From contig NC_022080.4 of the NCBI RefSeq assembly GCF_000445995.2, positions 2,008,001-2,072,000 of the forward strand: a stretch of 64,000 nt of DNA. Reading direction: 5' to 3'. Source of the DNA: Geobacillus genomosp. 3 (GTDB lineage: Bacteria > Bacillota > Bacilli > Bacillales > Anoxybacillaceae). Each line of letters opens with the position of its first letter. The stretch's first letter is position 1. Position numbers and translations under genes: made by a program. Positions 17,749 through 27,377 of this stretch are shown one piece after another. The notes beneath the pieces are model-generated. The model was not told the origin of the DNA, made no database searches, and saw only the letters and a list, made by a program, of their open reading frames with translations.

Positions 17749-17801
17749 ATAAGAATAATATATTTTGTCAAATAAAAAAAATACAAATTATTTATTCTTA
17801 T
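17749..17801. promoter_or_regulatory. Inverted repeat in the tcuA leader, candidate regulator site
   Basis: ATAAGAATAA (17749-17758) and TTATTCTTAT (17792-17801) are perfect complements separated by 33 bases. A TTGACA hexamer lies between them. The site is a plausible operator for the LysR protein at 2863, but no binding evidence exists. Confidence 0.4.
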
Positions 17802-17829
17802 CGATAAAAAAATACTATGATAAAACCTA

Positions 17830-17865
17830 ACAAAAAAGCAGAATGCATCCTGTGATGCATTCTGC
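17830..17865 (-). terminator. Rho-independent terminator of trpB
   Basis: A perfect 12-bp stem, GCAGAATGCATC (17838-17849) with GATGCATTCTGC (17854-17865), is followed on the minus strand by six T. It marks the right border of the AT-rich island. Confidence 0.92.
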
Positions 17866-17878
17866 TAAACAATTAGCC

Positions 17879-19045
17879 TTATTTCGAGTTTAACATGCCA
17901 AACACTTGCTCGACATCTTTATCTCCGCGCCCCGACAAATTCACAAGAATGATCTGGTCTTTGCCCAATGTCGGCGCAAGTTTTATCGCGTACGCCACCG
18001 CATGGGCGCTCTCCAGAGCGGGGATGATTCCTTCCGTTTTGGACAACAGTTGGAACGCCTCAAGCACTTCCTCATTCGTAACCGTATAATACTCAGCCCG
18101 CCCGGACACTTTCAAATGGCTGTGCTCCGGACCGATGCCCGGATAATCGAGCCCAGCGGCGATCGAGTATGTCGGTTGCGGATTGCCGTTTTCATCAAGC
18201 AACACGAGACATTTGAATCCGTGAAGAACCGCCGGAACTCCCTTCGTCAACGTCGCCGCTTTCTCCGGCTCAACGCCGATGAGCCGCACACTCGGTTCAT
18301 CCAAGTAGTGGGCGAACGCCCCGATGGCATTGCTTCCCCCGCCGACGCAGGCCACCACCGCATCCGGAAGCCGTCCTTCTTTTTCGACCATTTGCCGCTT
18401 GCTTTCTTCGCTGATGACCGACTGAAAATGTTTCACCATTGACGGATACGGATGCGGGCCAACCGCCGAACCAAGCAGGTAGAACGTCGTTTTGTAGTTT
18501 TGCACAAGGTCGTTCAACGCCTCATCGACCGCATCTTTCAACCGCCCTTGCCCTTTCGAGACCGGCACGACTTTCGCCCCTAACAGCTCCATGCGGAACA
18601 CGTTGAGCGCCTGGCGCTTCGTATCTTCTGCACCCATATAGATGGTGCAGTCCATGCCAAACATCGCACAAGCCGTAGCGGTCGCCACACCGTGCTGGCC
18701 TGCGCCGGTTTCCGCGATGACCCGTTTCGCCCCCATCCGCTTCGCCAGCAAAATTTGTCCGATGACGTTGTTGATTTTATGCGAACCGGTATGGTTCAAA
18801 TCTTCGCGCTTCAAATAAATCTTCGCCCCGCCGAGCCGCTCCGTCAGCCGTGCCGCAAACGTGAGCGGGCTTTCGCGGCCGACATACTCCCGCAAGTAGG
18901 TTCGAAACTCCTCATTGAATTCCGGATCATCCTTATATTTCAGAAACTGCTCCTCCAAATAATCAAGCACTTCCTGCAATTCATCCGGAACGAAGCTGCC
19001 GCCGAATTCGCCGAAATAGCCTTTCGTTTCCTGGACTACACTCAT
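17879..19045 (-). CDS. trpB: Tryptophan synthase beta chain, solitary
   Basis: The 388-residue PLP enzyme joins indole and serine to make tryptophan. It has the cofactor lysine in [10 protein letters not shown] near residue 87, the [13 protein letters not shown] segment near 111 that activates serine, and the phosphate-binding [12 protein letters not shown] near 233. It belongs to the standard TrpB1 class. No trpA or other trp gene adjoins it; it has its own promoter and terminator. A complete trp operon could lie elsewhere, making this a second copy, or this may be the only one. It is GC-rich like the core genome. Confidence 0.95.
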   Translation of the reverse strand: MSVVQETKGYFGEFGGSFVPDELQEVLDYLEEQFLKYKDDPEFNEEFRTYLREYVGRESPLTFAARLTERLGGAKIYLKREDLNHTGSHKINNVIGQILLAKRMGAKRVIAETGAGQHGVATATACAMFGMDCTIYMGAEDTKRQALNVFRMELLGAKVVPVSKGQGRLKDAVDEALNDLVQNYKTTFYLLGSAVGPHPYPSMVKHFQSVISEESKRQMVEKEGRLPDAVVACVGGGSNAIGAFAHYLDEPSVRLIGVEPEKAATLTKGVPAVLHGFKCLVLLDENGNPQPTYSIAAGLDYPGIGPEHSHLKVSGRAEYYTVTNEEVLEAFQLLSKTEGIIPALESAHAVAYAIKLAPTLGKDQIILVNLSGRGDKDVEQVFGMLNSK

Positions 19046-19086
19046 GGCTCATCTCTCCTCTGCTTTCTGAAAGTCGTAACAGTAAC

Positions 19087-19115
19087 AGAATAGACTGTTT
19101 TGACAGGCAAGTCAA
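19087..19115 (-). promoter_or_regulatory. Sigma-A-type promoter of trpB
   Basis: On the minus strand TTGACT (19115-19110) and TATTCT (19092-19087) are spaced by 17 bases, ending about 40 bp before the trpB start. Confidence 0.7.
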
Positions 19116-19287
19116 TCAATAATTTTTACTTTTTGAAACATTAAAAAAAGGAGCGGCCCACCGCACAACCATACGCCAAGCATTCAACGCTAGTGCGGTG
19201 AACAGGTGCTGTTGCAAAGCCACCGTGCAGCCGCACCCTCACAGCTTCCTACTTCGGATATTCACCAACCAGAGCAGGCAGTTCGGC

Positions 19288-19600
19288 TTATAAAACCCCA
19301 AGCTGCTCATCGCGCAGATCGGTAATAAACATATGTCCTGGGGCATGCGTAATCATCATATCCGGCTTTACTTCCATAGCCACCGCTTGAGGGGTGACCC
19401 CACAGGCCCAAAATACCGGGGTCTCCCCCTCACGGATGGTGACCGGATCCCCAAAATCAGGCTTATAAATATCATGAATCCCTATAAGTTTCGGGTCACC
19501 AATATGAATAGGGGCACCATGAACGGACGGGAAGCGGCTCGTGACTTGAACCGCCCTGACAACATCCTTATGGGGAATCGGGCGCATGCTTACAACCACT
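19288..19600 (-). pseudogene. Truncated DUF1445 (D-glutamate cyclase/putative hydro-lyase) gene, C-terminal remnant
   Basis: The last 99 codons match the end of DUF1445 proteins: [20 protein letters not shown], then [34 protein letters not shown] and [11 protein letters not shown] normal member is about 260 residues, so roughly the first 160 are missing. The frame continues upstream for about 70 codons, but that sequence does not resemble the family and overlaps the neighbouring helicase gene. The break near 19600 coincides with the helicase end, suggesting that insertion of the helicase pair removed the 5' part. Confidence 0.75.
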
Positions 19601-19672
19601 TGCTCGAATTTGATGCCCGACAGTATTTTCTCGCAATCACCGTAAACTACCATAAAAAAGAGAGGAGTTTTC

Positions 19673-22114
19673 TCATCCCCCCTTCCTTTCAAAATACACA
19701 TGCAACCGATACTCGCAAATCTCTTTTGTCCAGTTGTGCAATATTTCTTCATGCTCGTTCTCAATGGCAAATTGGAGCGCAAAAACGTTGTTTGCAAAGG
19801 AAATCAGCCCATTCGAACTGCCGCTCCATTTCGTCATCGGCATGCGGGTGATCAACCGGCTCACCTTTTCCTGGTCATATTCCCAGAGGCGCTTCGTTTC
19901 TCCGTCGGAAAAATCGATGCGCTTTCGGTATTCTTTTTCCGTTAAGTACCGATGGAAAAACGGGGCAGCCTCCTGCGGTGTAATTGGTTGGTGCCATCCG
20001 GACGGTCCACGTTCAAGCATGGCTTTTAGGACAACCATTTTATAGCTTTTTGACATCACCGTACGTTCCACTTCAACAAGCCACGATTCGTATTTTCGGA
20101 ACACGTCCTTTTCTAGATCGGACAACTCATCTGCCCAATATAAAAACCCAACGTAAGATCCGAACTCTGATTTATACTCCGCCGCCTCGCTCCGACCATG
20201 AAGATGCAGTTCCAAATAAGTCGGCCGTCTGCCAAGCTCCTGTTTCAACTGCCGATAATCGGCAAGCAGCCGCTCTTTGCGCGGCTGGCGTTTTTTCTGC
20301 ATCTCCTCGAGAAGATGGATGGCTTGAACATCGAAATGCAGTTCGCACGTTTCCGGAACTGTTGGCACAACGGATTCTCGCGCCTTTTTCTTCGTTTCGC
20401 CCCGCTGTGTATCGAACAGGCGCAATTTGACATCCGCATTCCGATAGTTTCCGATTAAATCAATAATCACGCAATAGTCCTTGCCTTCGTACAGCCGCAG
20501 CCCGCGCCCGACTTGTTGGGTGAAGACGGTTAACGATTCTGTCGGCCGCACAAACAAAAGTGTATCGACAGAAGGAATATCAACCCCTTCATTGAACAAA
20601 TCGACGGTGAAAATGGCGTCCAGTTCACGGCGTTCCAACATGGCAATGGCCTGCTTGCGCGAAATAGACGTCTGTTTTGAGTGAAGGCTGACGGTTCGAT
20701 AGCCATGGCGTTGGAAATACTTGGACAGAAAATCGGCTTGCCGAACGGATGAACAAAAGACAAGTGTTCTCGTTTTCTTATACTGCTCCCACGCTCGCAA
20801 AATTTTCTCCGCCACCTCCTCGCGAAGCTGCGCTTGGAGTAGTTGTTCCTCATCATAGCGGTTGCCGAGCCATTTGATTTGCGAATAGTCTATGTCATCG
20901 TAGATTCCGTAATAACGGAAGGGAGCCAACCAACCGCGCCGCACCGCTTCGATAAAATCAATGCGGTACGCGACATTGCCGTCGCAAAGAGCGTATACGT
21001 CTTTATTATCATTCCGGTCCGGGGTAGCCGTAATGCCGAGTAAAAATCTCGGGCGGAAATAGCGGAGAACCCGCTCATACGAAGAGGCCGCCGCATGGTG
21101 GAATTCGTCCACAACGATCAAGTCAAACGAATCCGGTTGGAACGCATGCAAATGTTTTTTCATGCTTAATGTAAAGATCGAAGCAAACACCATATCGGCA
21201 TTTCCTTCTTTTTGATTGCCATCGTACAGCCCTCCCGTCCGGTCAGGCATCACGCGCTCAAACGACCGCTTGGCTTGGCGGAGAATTTCTTCGCGGTGGG
21301 CGATAAACAGCACCCGTGAAAAACGGCGGGCAAAAAAGGCGGCCAAGTATGTTTTTCCGAGCCCGGTCGCCATGACAACCATCGCTTTGTCGTACCCTTC
21401 TTCATAGGTGGCTTCCAGACGTCGAAGTGCCTCCACCTGGGCAAAGCGGGGCTGAATTGTTCCGTACGGCGCCGCTGTCTCGCGGACAAAATCGGGAGGC
21501 TCGTCGCTCACCTCTATTTCTTTCTGCTCCGCCGGGAGCATCAGCTCGATTTCCTCTGCTTCAACCCATGTACGCGCCAAGTTCGGGTGGCGCTGATGGT
21601 AATCTTGGCATTGTTTTTCATAATCAGCGATCGTTTCGACATTGACCGGCACGGTTTCCGGGGCGTAAAACAGCTTTAAAAACTGCTCCATCGCTTCTGC
21701 AAATACCCCTTCATCAACGCTCTTATCCAGCCCAAGGTTCCATTCGACCCCGTCAGTGAGCGCCGAGCGGGACAAGTTGGAGGAACCAACAATAAAATAG
21801 CCGCCTTCTGCATCTTCGAACAAATACGCCTTCGGATGGAACGAAACTCCCTCACTCCGATACAAACGCACCTCAATATCCGGGTGAATCGAAATCAGTT
21901 CGCGCAGCGCTTCCGGTTGAGTGACAAACAAGTAGTCACCGACGCAAACTTTTATATCTGCCCCCCGCTCCGCAGCCGCCTTTAGGTCGCCGTTTAGGAG
22001 GCGCACCCCGGACTTCATCGCAAACGATGTCAATATGTATATGGTTGACGAGCGGCTTATCTGTTCCTGCAGCTTATCGAGGAGATACCTAGAAATTAAC
22101 TCCACCTTACTCAT
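19673..22114 (-). CDS. PLD-domain SF2 helicase with DUF3427-type C terminus, possible defence protein
   Basis: The 813-residue product starts with a phospholipase D-like nuclease domain ([20 protein letters not shown] around residue 90, then [10 protein letters not shown]). It continues with a superfamily 2 helicase: ATGLGKT (motif I, near 245), VVDEFHHA (motif II), [11 protein letters not shown] (motif III) and [10 protein letters not shown] (motif VI). The last 250 residues resemble DUF3427. Such fusions are found in restriction and anti-phage loci. Starts at 22114 or 22117 follow a GAGG site, and the gene overlaps the pyrophosphohydrolase gene by 8 nt. It truncates a DUF1445 gene at its end. 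A DNA-degrading defence role is inferred, not shown. Confidence 0.85.
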   Translation of the reverse strand: MSKVELISRYLLDKLQEQISRSSTIYILTSFAMKSGVRLLNGDLKAAAERGADIKVCVGDYLFVTQPEALRELISIHPDIEVRLYRSEGVSFHPKAYLFEDAEGGYFIVGSSNLSRSALTDGVEWNLGLDKSVDEGVFAEAMEQFLKLFYAPETVPVNVETIADYEKQCQDYHQRHPNLARTWVEAEEIELMLPAEQKEIEVSDEPPDFVRETAAPYGTIQPRFAQVEALRRLEATYEEGYDKAMVVMATGLGKTYLAAFFARRFSRVLFIAHREEILRQAKRSFERVMPDRTGGLYDGNQKEGNADMVFASIFTLSMKKHLHAFQPDSFDLIVVDEFHHAAASSYERVLRYFRPRFLLGITATPDRNDNKDVYALCDGNVAYRIDFIEAVRRGWLAPFRYYGIYDDIDYSQIKWLGNRYDEEQLLQAQLREEVAEKILRAWEQYKKTRTLVFCSSVRQADFLSKYFQRHGYRTVSLHSKQTSISRKQAIAMLERRELDAIFTVDLFNEGVDIPSVDTLLFVRPTESLTVFTQQVGRGLRLYEGKDYCVIIDLIGNYRNADVKLRLFDTQRGETKKKARESVVPTVPETCELHFDVQAIHLLEEMQKKRQPRKERLLADYRQLKQELGRRPTYLELHLHGRSEAAEYKSEFGSYVGFLYWADELSDLEKDVFRKYESWLVEVERTVMSKSYKMVVLKAMLERGPSGWHQPITPQEAAPFFHRYLTEKEYRKRIDFSDGETKRLWEYDQEKVSRLITRMPMTKWSGSSNGLISFANNVFALQFAIENEHEEILHNWTKEICEYRLHVYFERKGG

Positions 22115-22433
22115 CATGGACCTCAATCAAGAAAATTTTCTCCTGGAAGCCGCCGCGTTTCTCTGCCTTTTCCGCCCGGATTTGTTCAACTTGTTCGATC
22201 GAAGCGCCGTGGCATTGGGCCAAAGCATGAATAATTTCCAACACATCCGCCAACTCTTCAAGAGCAGCCTCGTCCGTTTCTGCTTGGACGTATTCTTCAA
22301 GTTCTTCAAACGCTTTTTTCTGCAGTTCTTTCCGATATTCTTCATCGCCAAGTATGCGAGTTGTGGATGTTTTCCCTGCTTGTTCGATAATGGCTGGGAT
22401 GCGGTCGCGGACGAGTTTGTTATATATTGGCAT
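22107..22433 (-). CDS. MazG/PRA-PH-like nucleoside triphosphate pyrophosphohydrolase
   Basis: The 108-residue all-helical product begins MPIYNKLVRDRIP and carries the metal-binding EExxE/ExxD pattern of the all-alpha pyrophosphatases (AFEELEEYVQAETDE near residue 42, then EELADVLEIIHALA near 58). These enzymes hydrolyse phosphoribosyl-ATP or non-standard nucleotides. Its length and sequence fit the COG4997-like house-cleaning group rather than HisE. The ATG at 22433 lies 9 nt after GGGGG. Overlap with the helicase gene implies co-translation and a shared role, perhaps nucleotide depletion or repair during defence. Confidence 0.85.
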   Translation of the reverse strand: MPIYNKLVRDRIPAIIEQAGKTSTTRILGDEEYRKELQKKAFEELEEYVQAETDEAALEELADVLEIIHALAQCHGASIEQVEQIRAEKAEKRGGFQEKIFLIEVHDE

Positions 22434-22649
22434 ATCCATTCCCCCATTTATAAAGCTATACTACTATTTTACTAAATTCCACATCCTTTTCATAGAAACA
22501 ATTCCCCCTTCTCTCTCCTTATTTAAAGCTGGCACCAATGATCGCAAAATAATAAATTAAACACTTCACATACTCCCCCCTCCCGCGCGTCATAATAAAA
22601 ATCGACATGATTTTTGAAAAATCGACATCGTTCGAGTGTGGAGGATCAT

Positions 22650-23108
22650 ATGGAGCGTTTCGTTCTTTGGCTGCTTGTCGCGGTCGGGGTGGGGCTTTTG
22701 CTGTTGAGTTTCCGCTTTTTGCCGGCGCGGGATGTATGGGTGTCGTTTTTGCTGAATGCGTATGCGGCGAGTTTTTTCGGTTCGATCGTGGCGGGGGCCG
22801 GGCTGCTGGAGTATCCGGTTCGTTTTTTTGCCGCTTATACGGATAACAGCGTCATTTTTGAATATCTTCTTTATCCGGTTGTCAGTGTGTACGTTTATGC
22901 CACCTCGCGCCGGGCGCGCTGGCCGGGCGCGGCGGCGCAATGCGCGGGGTATGCGGCGGCGCTGACGGCCCTTGAGGTTGTCTTTGAGCGGTATACCGAT
23001 TTGATCGAATATCGTGCCTGGAAGTGGGAATACTCGCTCGTTACGATGTTTCTATTGACGCTGGCCGTTCGGTTGCTCGCCAGGCGAATGGTGGGGGGAA
23101 CTGAATGA
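22650..23108 (+). CDS. CBO0543-family membrane protein, first copy
   Basis: The 152-residue product has about four membrane helices and two conserved signature segments: LEYPVRFFAAYTDNSVIFEY near residue 48 and ERYTDLIEYRAWKWEYS near 112, both shared with the second copy at 23676. This matches the uncharacterised CBO0543 family of Firmicutes. The ATG at 22650 follows GGAGG. It is strikingly GC-rich. Function is unknown; some members are sporulation- or germination-linked, but nothing here proves that. Confidence 0.8.
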   Translation: MERFVLWLLVAVGVGLLLLSFRFLPARDVWVSFLLNAYAASFFGSIVAGAGLLEYPVRFFAAYTDNSVIFEYLLYPVVSVYVYATSRRARWPGAAAQCAGYAAALTALEVVFERYTDLIEYRAWKWEYSLVTMFLLTLAVRLLARRMVGGTE

Positions 23109-23177
23109 ACAGGCATGTCTATTTTTGCCCGTTTGGCGCTATACATATAGTATCGTTGTCCAAAGGGGGGAAAATGG

Positions 23178-23510
23178 ATGGTGCTGTTTGATGTGGAGCA
23201 TCGGCTGTATTACGAAGCGGTCAATTCGGCGCGGCCGAAAATGGCGCCGATCCGCCAAGACCGGGCGTGGGGGTATGTGTGGAAGACCGTAAACGGTGAG
23301 CGGGTGAAGTTTTGGATCGATTTCCGGCGCGGGCGGTACATGTATTTTGAGTACGGGCGCAAGTGGTACCGGGTCGCGTATTTGCAGGCGAACGGAAAAA
23401 AGTCGGGCGATGACGTGTTCGATGGCGCGATGATTGATTTGACGGTGGACGGGCACCGGCTGCTGTTCATGAAAGGGCGCGTCGGCCGTCAAACGGCGCG
23501 GGCGGTATGA
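23178..23510 (+). CDS. Hypothetical 110-residue protein between the CBO0543 copies
   Basis: The ATG at 23178 lies 7 nt behind AAAGGGGGG. The soluble product is rich in aromatic and basic residues (KFWIDFRRGRYMYFEYGRKW near residue 45) and predicted mainly beta. I do not recognise a family. It is GC-rich and shares direction with both neighbours, about 70 bp after the first. The opposite frame is open but lacks a ribosome site. Confidence 0.7.
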   Translation: MVLFDVEHRLYYEAVNSARPKMAPIRQDRAWGYVWKTVNGERVKFWIDFRRGRYMYFEYGRKWYRVAYLQANGKKSGDDVFDGAMIDLTVDGHRLLFMKGRVGRQTARAV

Positions 23511-23675
23511 AGCAGGCGGTTGGCCCCTCTGCGGGCGTTGGGGGTCTCTTTCGCGATTGGTGCAGCGGGTGGGCGGCGTTCTAGTTTGGGGCAAACACAA
23601 CTGGACGGAATAAGATCGTTGTTCGGCTGTGCATACTAGCAAAGTAGGCAAATTCTTCACAGGAGACGATAAGCC

Positions 23676-24143
23676 ATGGACCGGATCCATTTGTGGGCGC
23701 TCTTTGTGGTTGGGATGATCTTGTTGTTTTTCGCCTTGCGGACCCCGCCAGTCAAGGAAAAGGTGATAGTGTTCCTGTTGAAAGCGTATTTTTCTACGTT
23801 TTTTGGGGTGATAGTCGTAGAAACGCATTGGCTTGAGTATCCCGTCCGGTTTTTAGGGAGCTATTTCGAAACGAGTGTTTTGTTTGAATACTTCCTGTAT
23901 CCGATCATCTGTGTATATTTCTATCAAACTTCCCGCCGCTCGCGCCTCCCGGGCATTATCGGCCAATGTGCGCTGTATACCGCCGCTTTGACTGCTGTCG
24001 AGGTGCTTTATGAAAAGTATACAAATTTGATTGAGTATCACCGGTGGACATGGATGCATTCATTTGTCACCATTTTTGCCTTATCGTTTTCCGTCCGGAT
24101 GTTGATGAAGCTCATTGACAAATGGGGACAGACGGTTGGCTGA
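23676..24143 (+). CDS. CBO0543-family membrane protein, second copy
   Basis: The 155-residue paralogue of 22650-23108 has LEYPVRFLGSYFETSVLFEY near residue 53 and EKYTNLIEYHRWTWMHSFVT near 118. It too has four membrane helices. AGGAG precedes the ATG by about 10 nt. It has lower GC than the first copy and is only partly identical to it, so the pair is not a recent duplication. A terminator follows. Confidence 0.82.
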   Translation: MDRIHLWALFVVGMILLFFALRTPPVKEKVIVFLLKAYFSTFFGVIVVETHWLEYPVRFLGSYFETSVLFEYFLYPIICVYFYQTSRRSRLPGIIGQCALYTAALTAVEVLYEKYTNLIEYHRWTWMHSFVTIFALSFSVRMLMKLIDKWGQTVG

Positions 24144-24167
24144 CTGGCGCAGACGTTTGAAACGGCG

Positions 24168-24205
24168 GGCGGCAAGGGATCGTTTTCCCTTGCCGCCATT
24201 TTTTA
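24168..24205. terminator. Bidirectional Rho-independent terminator
   Basis: GGCGGCAAGGG (24168-24178) pairs with CCCTTGCCGCC (24187-24197), followed by T6 on the plus strand. It separates the CBO0543 gene from the convergent sugar operon. Confidence 0.88.
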
Positions 24206-25174
24206 CGCCCACCACATCTCCGGCAGTTCTTCTTTGAACAACACCTTTTTCAAGAGGGCGACGGCTTTTGACAGCCCTTCATCAATCGAGGCGAGCATAT
24301 CTTCATGTTCGATCGAAAGCACATAGTCGTAGCCGACGGCGCGCAGGGCGCTGACGATGTCGCGCCACATTTTTTCGCTTTGCCCGTAGCCGACGGTGCG
24401 GAACACCCATGAGCGGTCAAGGATTTGGCTGTAATGTTTCGTGTCGAGCACGCCGTTTTTGCGGATGTTCGCTTCGTCTAGGTACGTGTCTTTCGCATGG
24501 ACGTGGAAAATCGCCTTTTCGCGGCCGAGCAGTTTGATCGCTTCGACCGGGTCAATGCCTTGCCAAAGCAGGTGGCTCGGGTCGAAGTTGGCGCCGATCG
24601 CGTCGCCGACGTGGCCGCGCAGTTTGAGAAGCGTCTCCGGGTTGTAGACGACAAAACCTGGATGCATTTCAAAAGCGATTTGCGTGATGCCGTGCTCCTT
24701 GGCGAACGCCGCCTCCTCGCGCCAGTACGGGATGACGACTTCGTCCCACTGCCATTTTAAAATTTCCAAGTAATCCGGCGGCCACGAGCACGTGACCCAG
24801 TTCGGGTATTTGGCGCCGGGATGGTCGCCCGGGCAGCCGGAAAAGGCGTTGATGACCGGGACTTCGAGCTGCTCGGCGAGCCTGACCGTTTTCCGCCAAG
24901 TGTCATGCGACTGTTTTGCGAACGTTTTGTCCGGATGGAGCGGGTTGCCGTGGCAGCTTAACGCGCTGATGACGAGGCCGCGGTCGGCGACGGCTTTTTT
25001 CAACGCTTTGATTTTTTCCGGCTGGTCCAACAACACGTCCGGGTCGCAATGGGCGCTGCCCGGGTAATTGCCGGTGCCAAGCTCCACCGCCTCGATGCCC
25101 ATGGCGGCGACTTTGTCCAGCATTTCCTCAAACGGCAGCTGTTGATACAAAACGGTAAATACGCCTACTTTCAT
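24203..25174 (-). CDS. Sugar phosphate isomerase/epimerase-like TIM-barrel protein
   Basis: The 323-residue product belongs to the xylose isomerase-like TIM-barrel group. Likely metal ligands are in AFEMHPGFVVYN near residue 166, NFDPSHLLWQG near 195, FHVHAKDTY near 224 and SIEHEDM near 287. In ThuA/Gfo-Idh operons such proteins act on keto sugars or inositol derivatives. It is the last gene of the LacI-controlled operon, 96 bp after the preceding oxidoreductase. The sugar is unknown. Confidence 0.85.
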   Translation of the reverse strand: MKVGVFTVLYQQLPFEEMLDKVAAMGIEAVELGTGNYPGSAHCDPDVLLDQPEKIKALKKAVADRGLVISALSCHGNPLHPDKTFAKQSHDTWRKTVRLAEQLEVPVINAFSGCPGDHPGAKYPNWVTCSWPPDYLEILKWQWDEVVIPYWREEAAFAKEHGITQIAFEMHPGFVVYNPETLLKLRGHVGDAIGANFDPSHLLWQGIDPVEAIKLLGREKAIFHVHAKDTYLDEANIRKNGVLDTKHYSQILDRSWVFRTVGYGQSEKMWRDIVSALRAVGYDYVLSIEHEDMLASIDEGLSKAVALLKKVLFKEELPEMWWA

Positions 25175-25270
25175 TTTGCCTTTCTCCCCCTTTTGGCGGC
25201 CGCTCTGCCGCGCTGTTTTCGTTTCGCGCTGCCCGCATTAGTCTTACCGACGGGTTCCAACTGGCGCCGG

Positions 25271-26425
25271 TTATTCCGCCACCCGCACCCACTGTTTCGT
25301 GCGATGGCTTTCCAAAATGGCGTCAACGATCTTCATCGTATGGTGGCCGTCGGCGATCGTCGCAAACGCCAGCTCCCCGAGCGCTTCGCCGCGTTGTTTC
25401 CGGATGATGGCGCCGTAAAAATCCAAAAACAAGTTTTTCAGCCCGTCCGGCCAGCCTTCTTCATGGCCGCCCGGGTAATGGGCAAGGGAGGCGGCGCGCG
25501 GTGAAAGAAGCGCCGGGTCGCGGACGATTTCCTCATTCGGGCCGTTGCGGCGCCCAACCCAGAGGCGGTTCGGGTGCTCCTGGTCCCAGGCGAGCGTCAT
25601 CTCATCGGCCGCGATTTCAAAGTACAGGCGGTTTTTGCGGCCGGCGCTCACTTGCGAAATCGTAAACGCGCCGTGAGTGCCGTCGTCAAAATGGACGAGC
25701 ACGCTGCCGCCGTCTTCCGTATCAATCTGAACCGGCTCGGCGTCTTGAGCATGCCCGGATGTAAACGTGCTCCCTTCATGCGCCGGCTTGTAGCGGACCG
25801 GATGAACGGTGCGCAAGTCGGCGAACACTTCGACGATGTTCTTGCCGAGCACATGCTGGACGGTGTCGCACCAGTGCGAACCGATGTCGGCGATGGCGCG
25901 CGACGGGCCGTTTTGCGCCGGGTCGAGCCGCCAATTGTAGTCGGTGTCATACAAAAGCCAGTCTTGCACATAGCCGCCGTACACGAAATGGACGCGCTTC
26001 GCATCGCGGGCGAGCCGCTCTTTCGCCTCGGCGACAAGCGGATAATGGCGGTAGTTAAAGCAAACCGCGCTGAGGCCCGGGCTTTGTTCGGCCAATGTTT
26101 TCAACTCCGCCGACTGTTCGCTGTTCATAGCGAGCGGCTTTTCCGACAACAAATGTTTCCCCGCTTCGAGCACCGCCTTGTTGATTGGGAAATGAAGGAC
26201 GTTGCGCGTGCAGTTGTGGATGACCGCAACGTCCGGGTCGTCAATCAAAGCGCGGTAGTCGCCGTACGCTTTCGGGATCCCGAATTGGCGCGCTTTCTCT
26301 TCCGCTTTTTCCTGGCTGCTTGAAGCGATGGCGACGATGTTCACAAACGGCAGGCGGCGGAGCGCTTCAATATGGGAAGAAGCGGAAAAGCCGGTGCCGA
26401 TGATGCCGACGTTGATCGGGTTCAC
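25271..26425 (-). CDS. Gfo/Idh/MocA-family NAD(P)-dependent oxidoreductase
   Basis: The 384-residue product begins with a Rossmann fold ([19 protein letters not shown] near residue 5) and carries the family EKP motif ([13 protein letters not shown] near 93) and a [15 protein letters not shown] helix near 178 with the catalytic His. It oxidises a hydroxyl of a sugar or cyclitol with NAD(P). The start overlaps the ThuA stop by 4 nt (ATGA type). A long C-terminal domain with [15 protein letters not shown] suggests the group seen with ThuA and TIM-barrel isomerases. Confidence 0.9.
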   Translation of the reverse strand: MNPINVGIIGTGFSASSHIEALRRLPFVNIVAIASSSQEKAEEKARQFGIPKAYGDYRALIDDPDVAVIHNCTRNVLHFPINKAVLEAGKHLLSEKPLAMNSEQSAELKTLAEQSPGLSAVCFNYRHYPLVAEAKERLARDAKRVHFVYGGYVQDWLLYDTDYNWRLDPAQNGPSRAIADIGSHWCDTVQHVLGKNIVEVFADLRTVHPVRYKPAHEGSTFTSGHAQDAEPVQIDTEDGGSVLVHFDDGTHGAFTISQVSAGRKNRLYFEIAADEMTLAWDQEHPNRLWVGRRNGPNEEIVRDPALLSPRAASLAHYPGGHEEGWPDGLKNLFLDFYGAIIRKQRGEALGELAFATIADGHHTMKIVDAILESHRTKQWVRVAE

Positions 26426-27171
26426 GGCGTCACTCCCCCTTGTTTCGCTTTGATCGGCTCGAGCGGCTTGACGTTGCCGAAAACGATTTCCCCGCGGTTG
26501 ACCGGCGCCGCCCAGCGGACAGCGTTGGCGATCACTTTCAGCACGTCCGGATGATGGTACGTCGGGTATGTTTCATGGCCGGGGCGGAAGTAAAAAATTT
26601 TCCCTTTCCCACGCGTGAACGTGCAGCCGCTGCGGAACACTTCCCCACCTTCAAACCAGCTGATGAAAATCGTTTCATCCGGCTCGGGGATGTCGAAAAA
26701 CTCGCCATACATTTCCTCCCGTTCAAGCTCGATGTACGGCCCGATGCCTTCGACGATCGGATGGCCCGGGGCGACGACCCAAAGCCGCTCTTTTTCATCC
26801 GCTTCGCGCCATTTCAAATTGCACGTCGTCCCCATCAGCTTTTTGAAAATTTTCGAGAAATGGCCGGAATGAAGGACGATAAGCCCCATCCCTTCGAGCA
26901 CGCGGCGATGGATGCGCTCCACCACTTCGTCTTTCACTTCATCATGGGCGATATGCCCCCACCAGACGAGGACGTCGCAGCGGTCGAGCACCTCATCGGT
27001 CAAGCCGTGCTCCGGTTCGTCCAAGACGGCGGTCGCCGTCTCAAATCCGGCGGCAGCCAAATAGTTGGCGATGACGGTATGCATCCCTTCCGGATAAATG
27101 GCTCTTACGTTTTCATTTTTCTTTTCATGGCGGAATTCGTTCCACACAACGACGCGAATTGGTGTAGTCAT
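26422..27171 (-). CDS. ThuA-domain protein (trehalose-utilisation-like)
   Basis: The 249-residue product has the ThuA glutamine-amidotransferase-like fold: [20 protein letters not shown] at the start, [14 protein letters not shown] near residue 66 and [15 protein letters not shown] near 97. ThuA works with a Gfo/Idh dehydrogenase (ThuB) in 3-keto-disaccharide metabolism. An ATG at 27171 lies behind GAGGGGGA; the upstream in-frame ATG at 27225 has no site. It is coupled to the next oxidoreductase gene. Confidence 0.88.
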   Translation of the reverse strand: MTTPIRVVVWNEFRHEKKNENVRAIYPEGMHTVIANYLAAAGFETATAVLDEPEHGLTDEVLDRCDVLVWWGHIAHDEVKDEVVERIHRRVLEGMGLIVLHSGHFSKIFKKLMGTTCNLKWREADEKERLWVVAPGHPIVEGIGPYIELEREEMYGEFFDIPEPDETIFISWFEGGEVFRSGCTFTRGKGKIFYFRPGHETYPTYHHPDVLKVIANAVRWAAPVNRGEIVFGNVKPLEPIKAKQGGVTP

Positions 27172-27377
27172 AGCTAATCCCCCTCGGTTCTGTTTTGTCC
27201 CCGTCGCCCTTGACGTTGCTTCCATAGGTGTTGGTCAAGGGCGAATCCGGCTTTGAGAATGTCCCACGATGCCCAATGGAATGGCGCGTGTACCATGTTC
27301 GTAGGACGTTTGCCGCTTCCTTCTTCCGGCCTGCCCCCGGATCGGCAGCCAGGCCGGGTGATGCTCTCGCTGTTTTC

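Noticed and set aside
19116..19287. T-box or trp leader before trpB
   Set aside because: No T-box sequence or tandem Trp codons are visible; only a CACCGCAC/GTGCGGTG hairpin, likely an older terminator.
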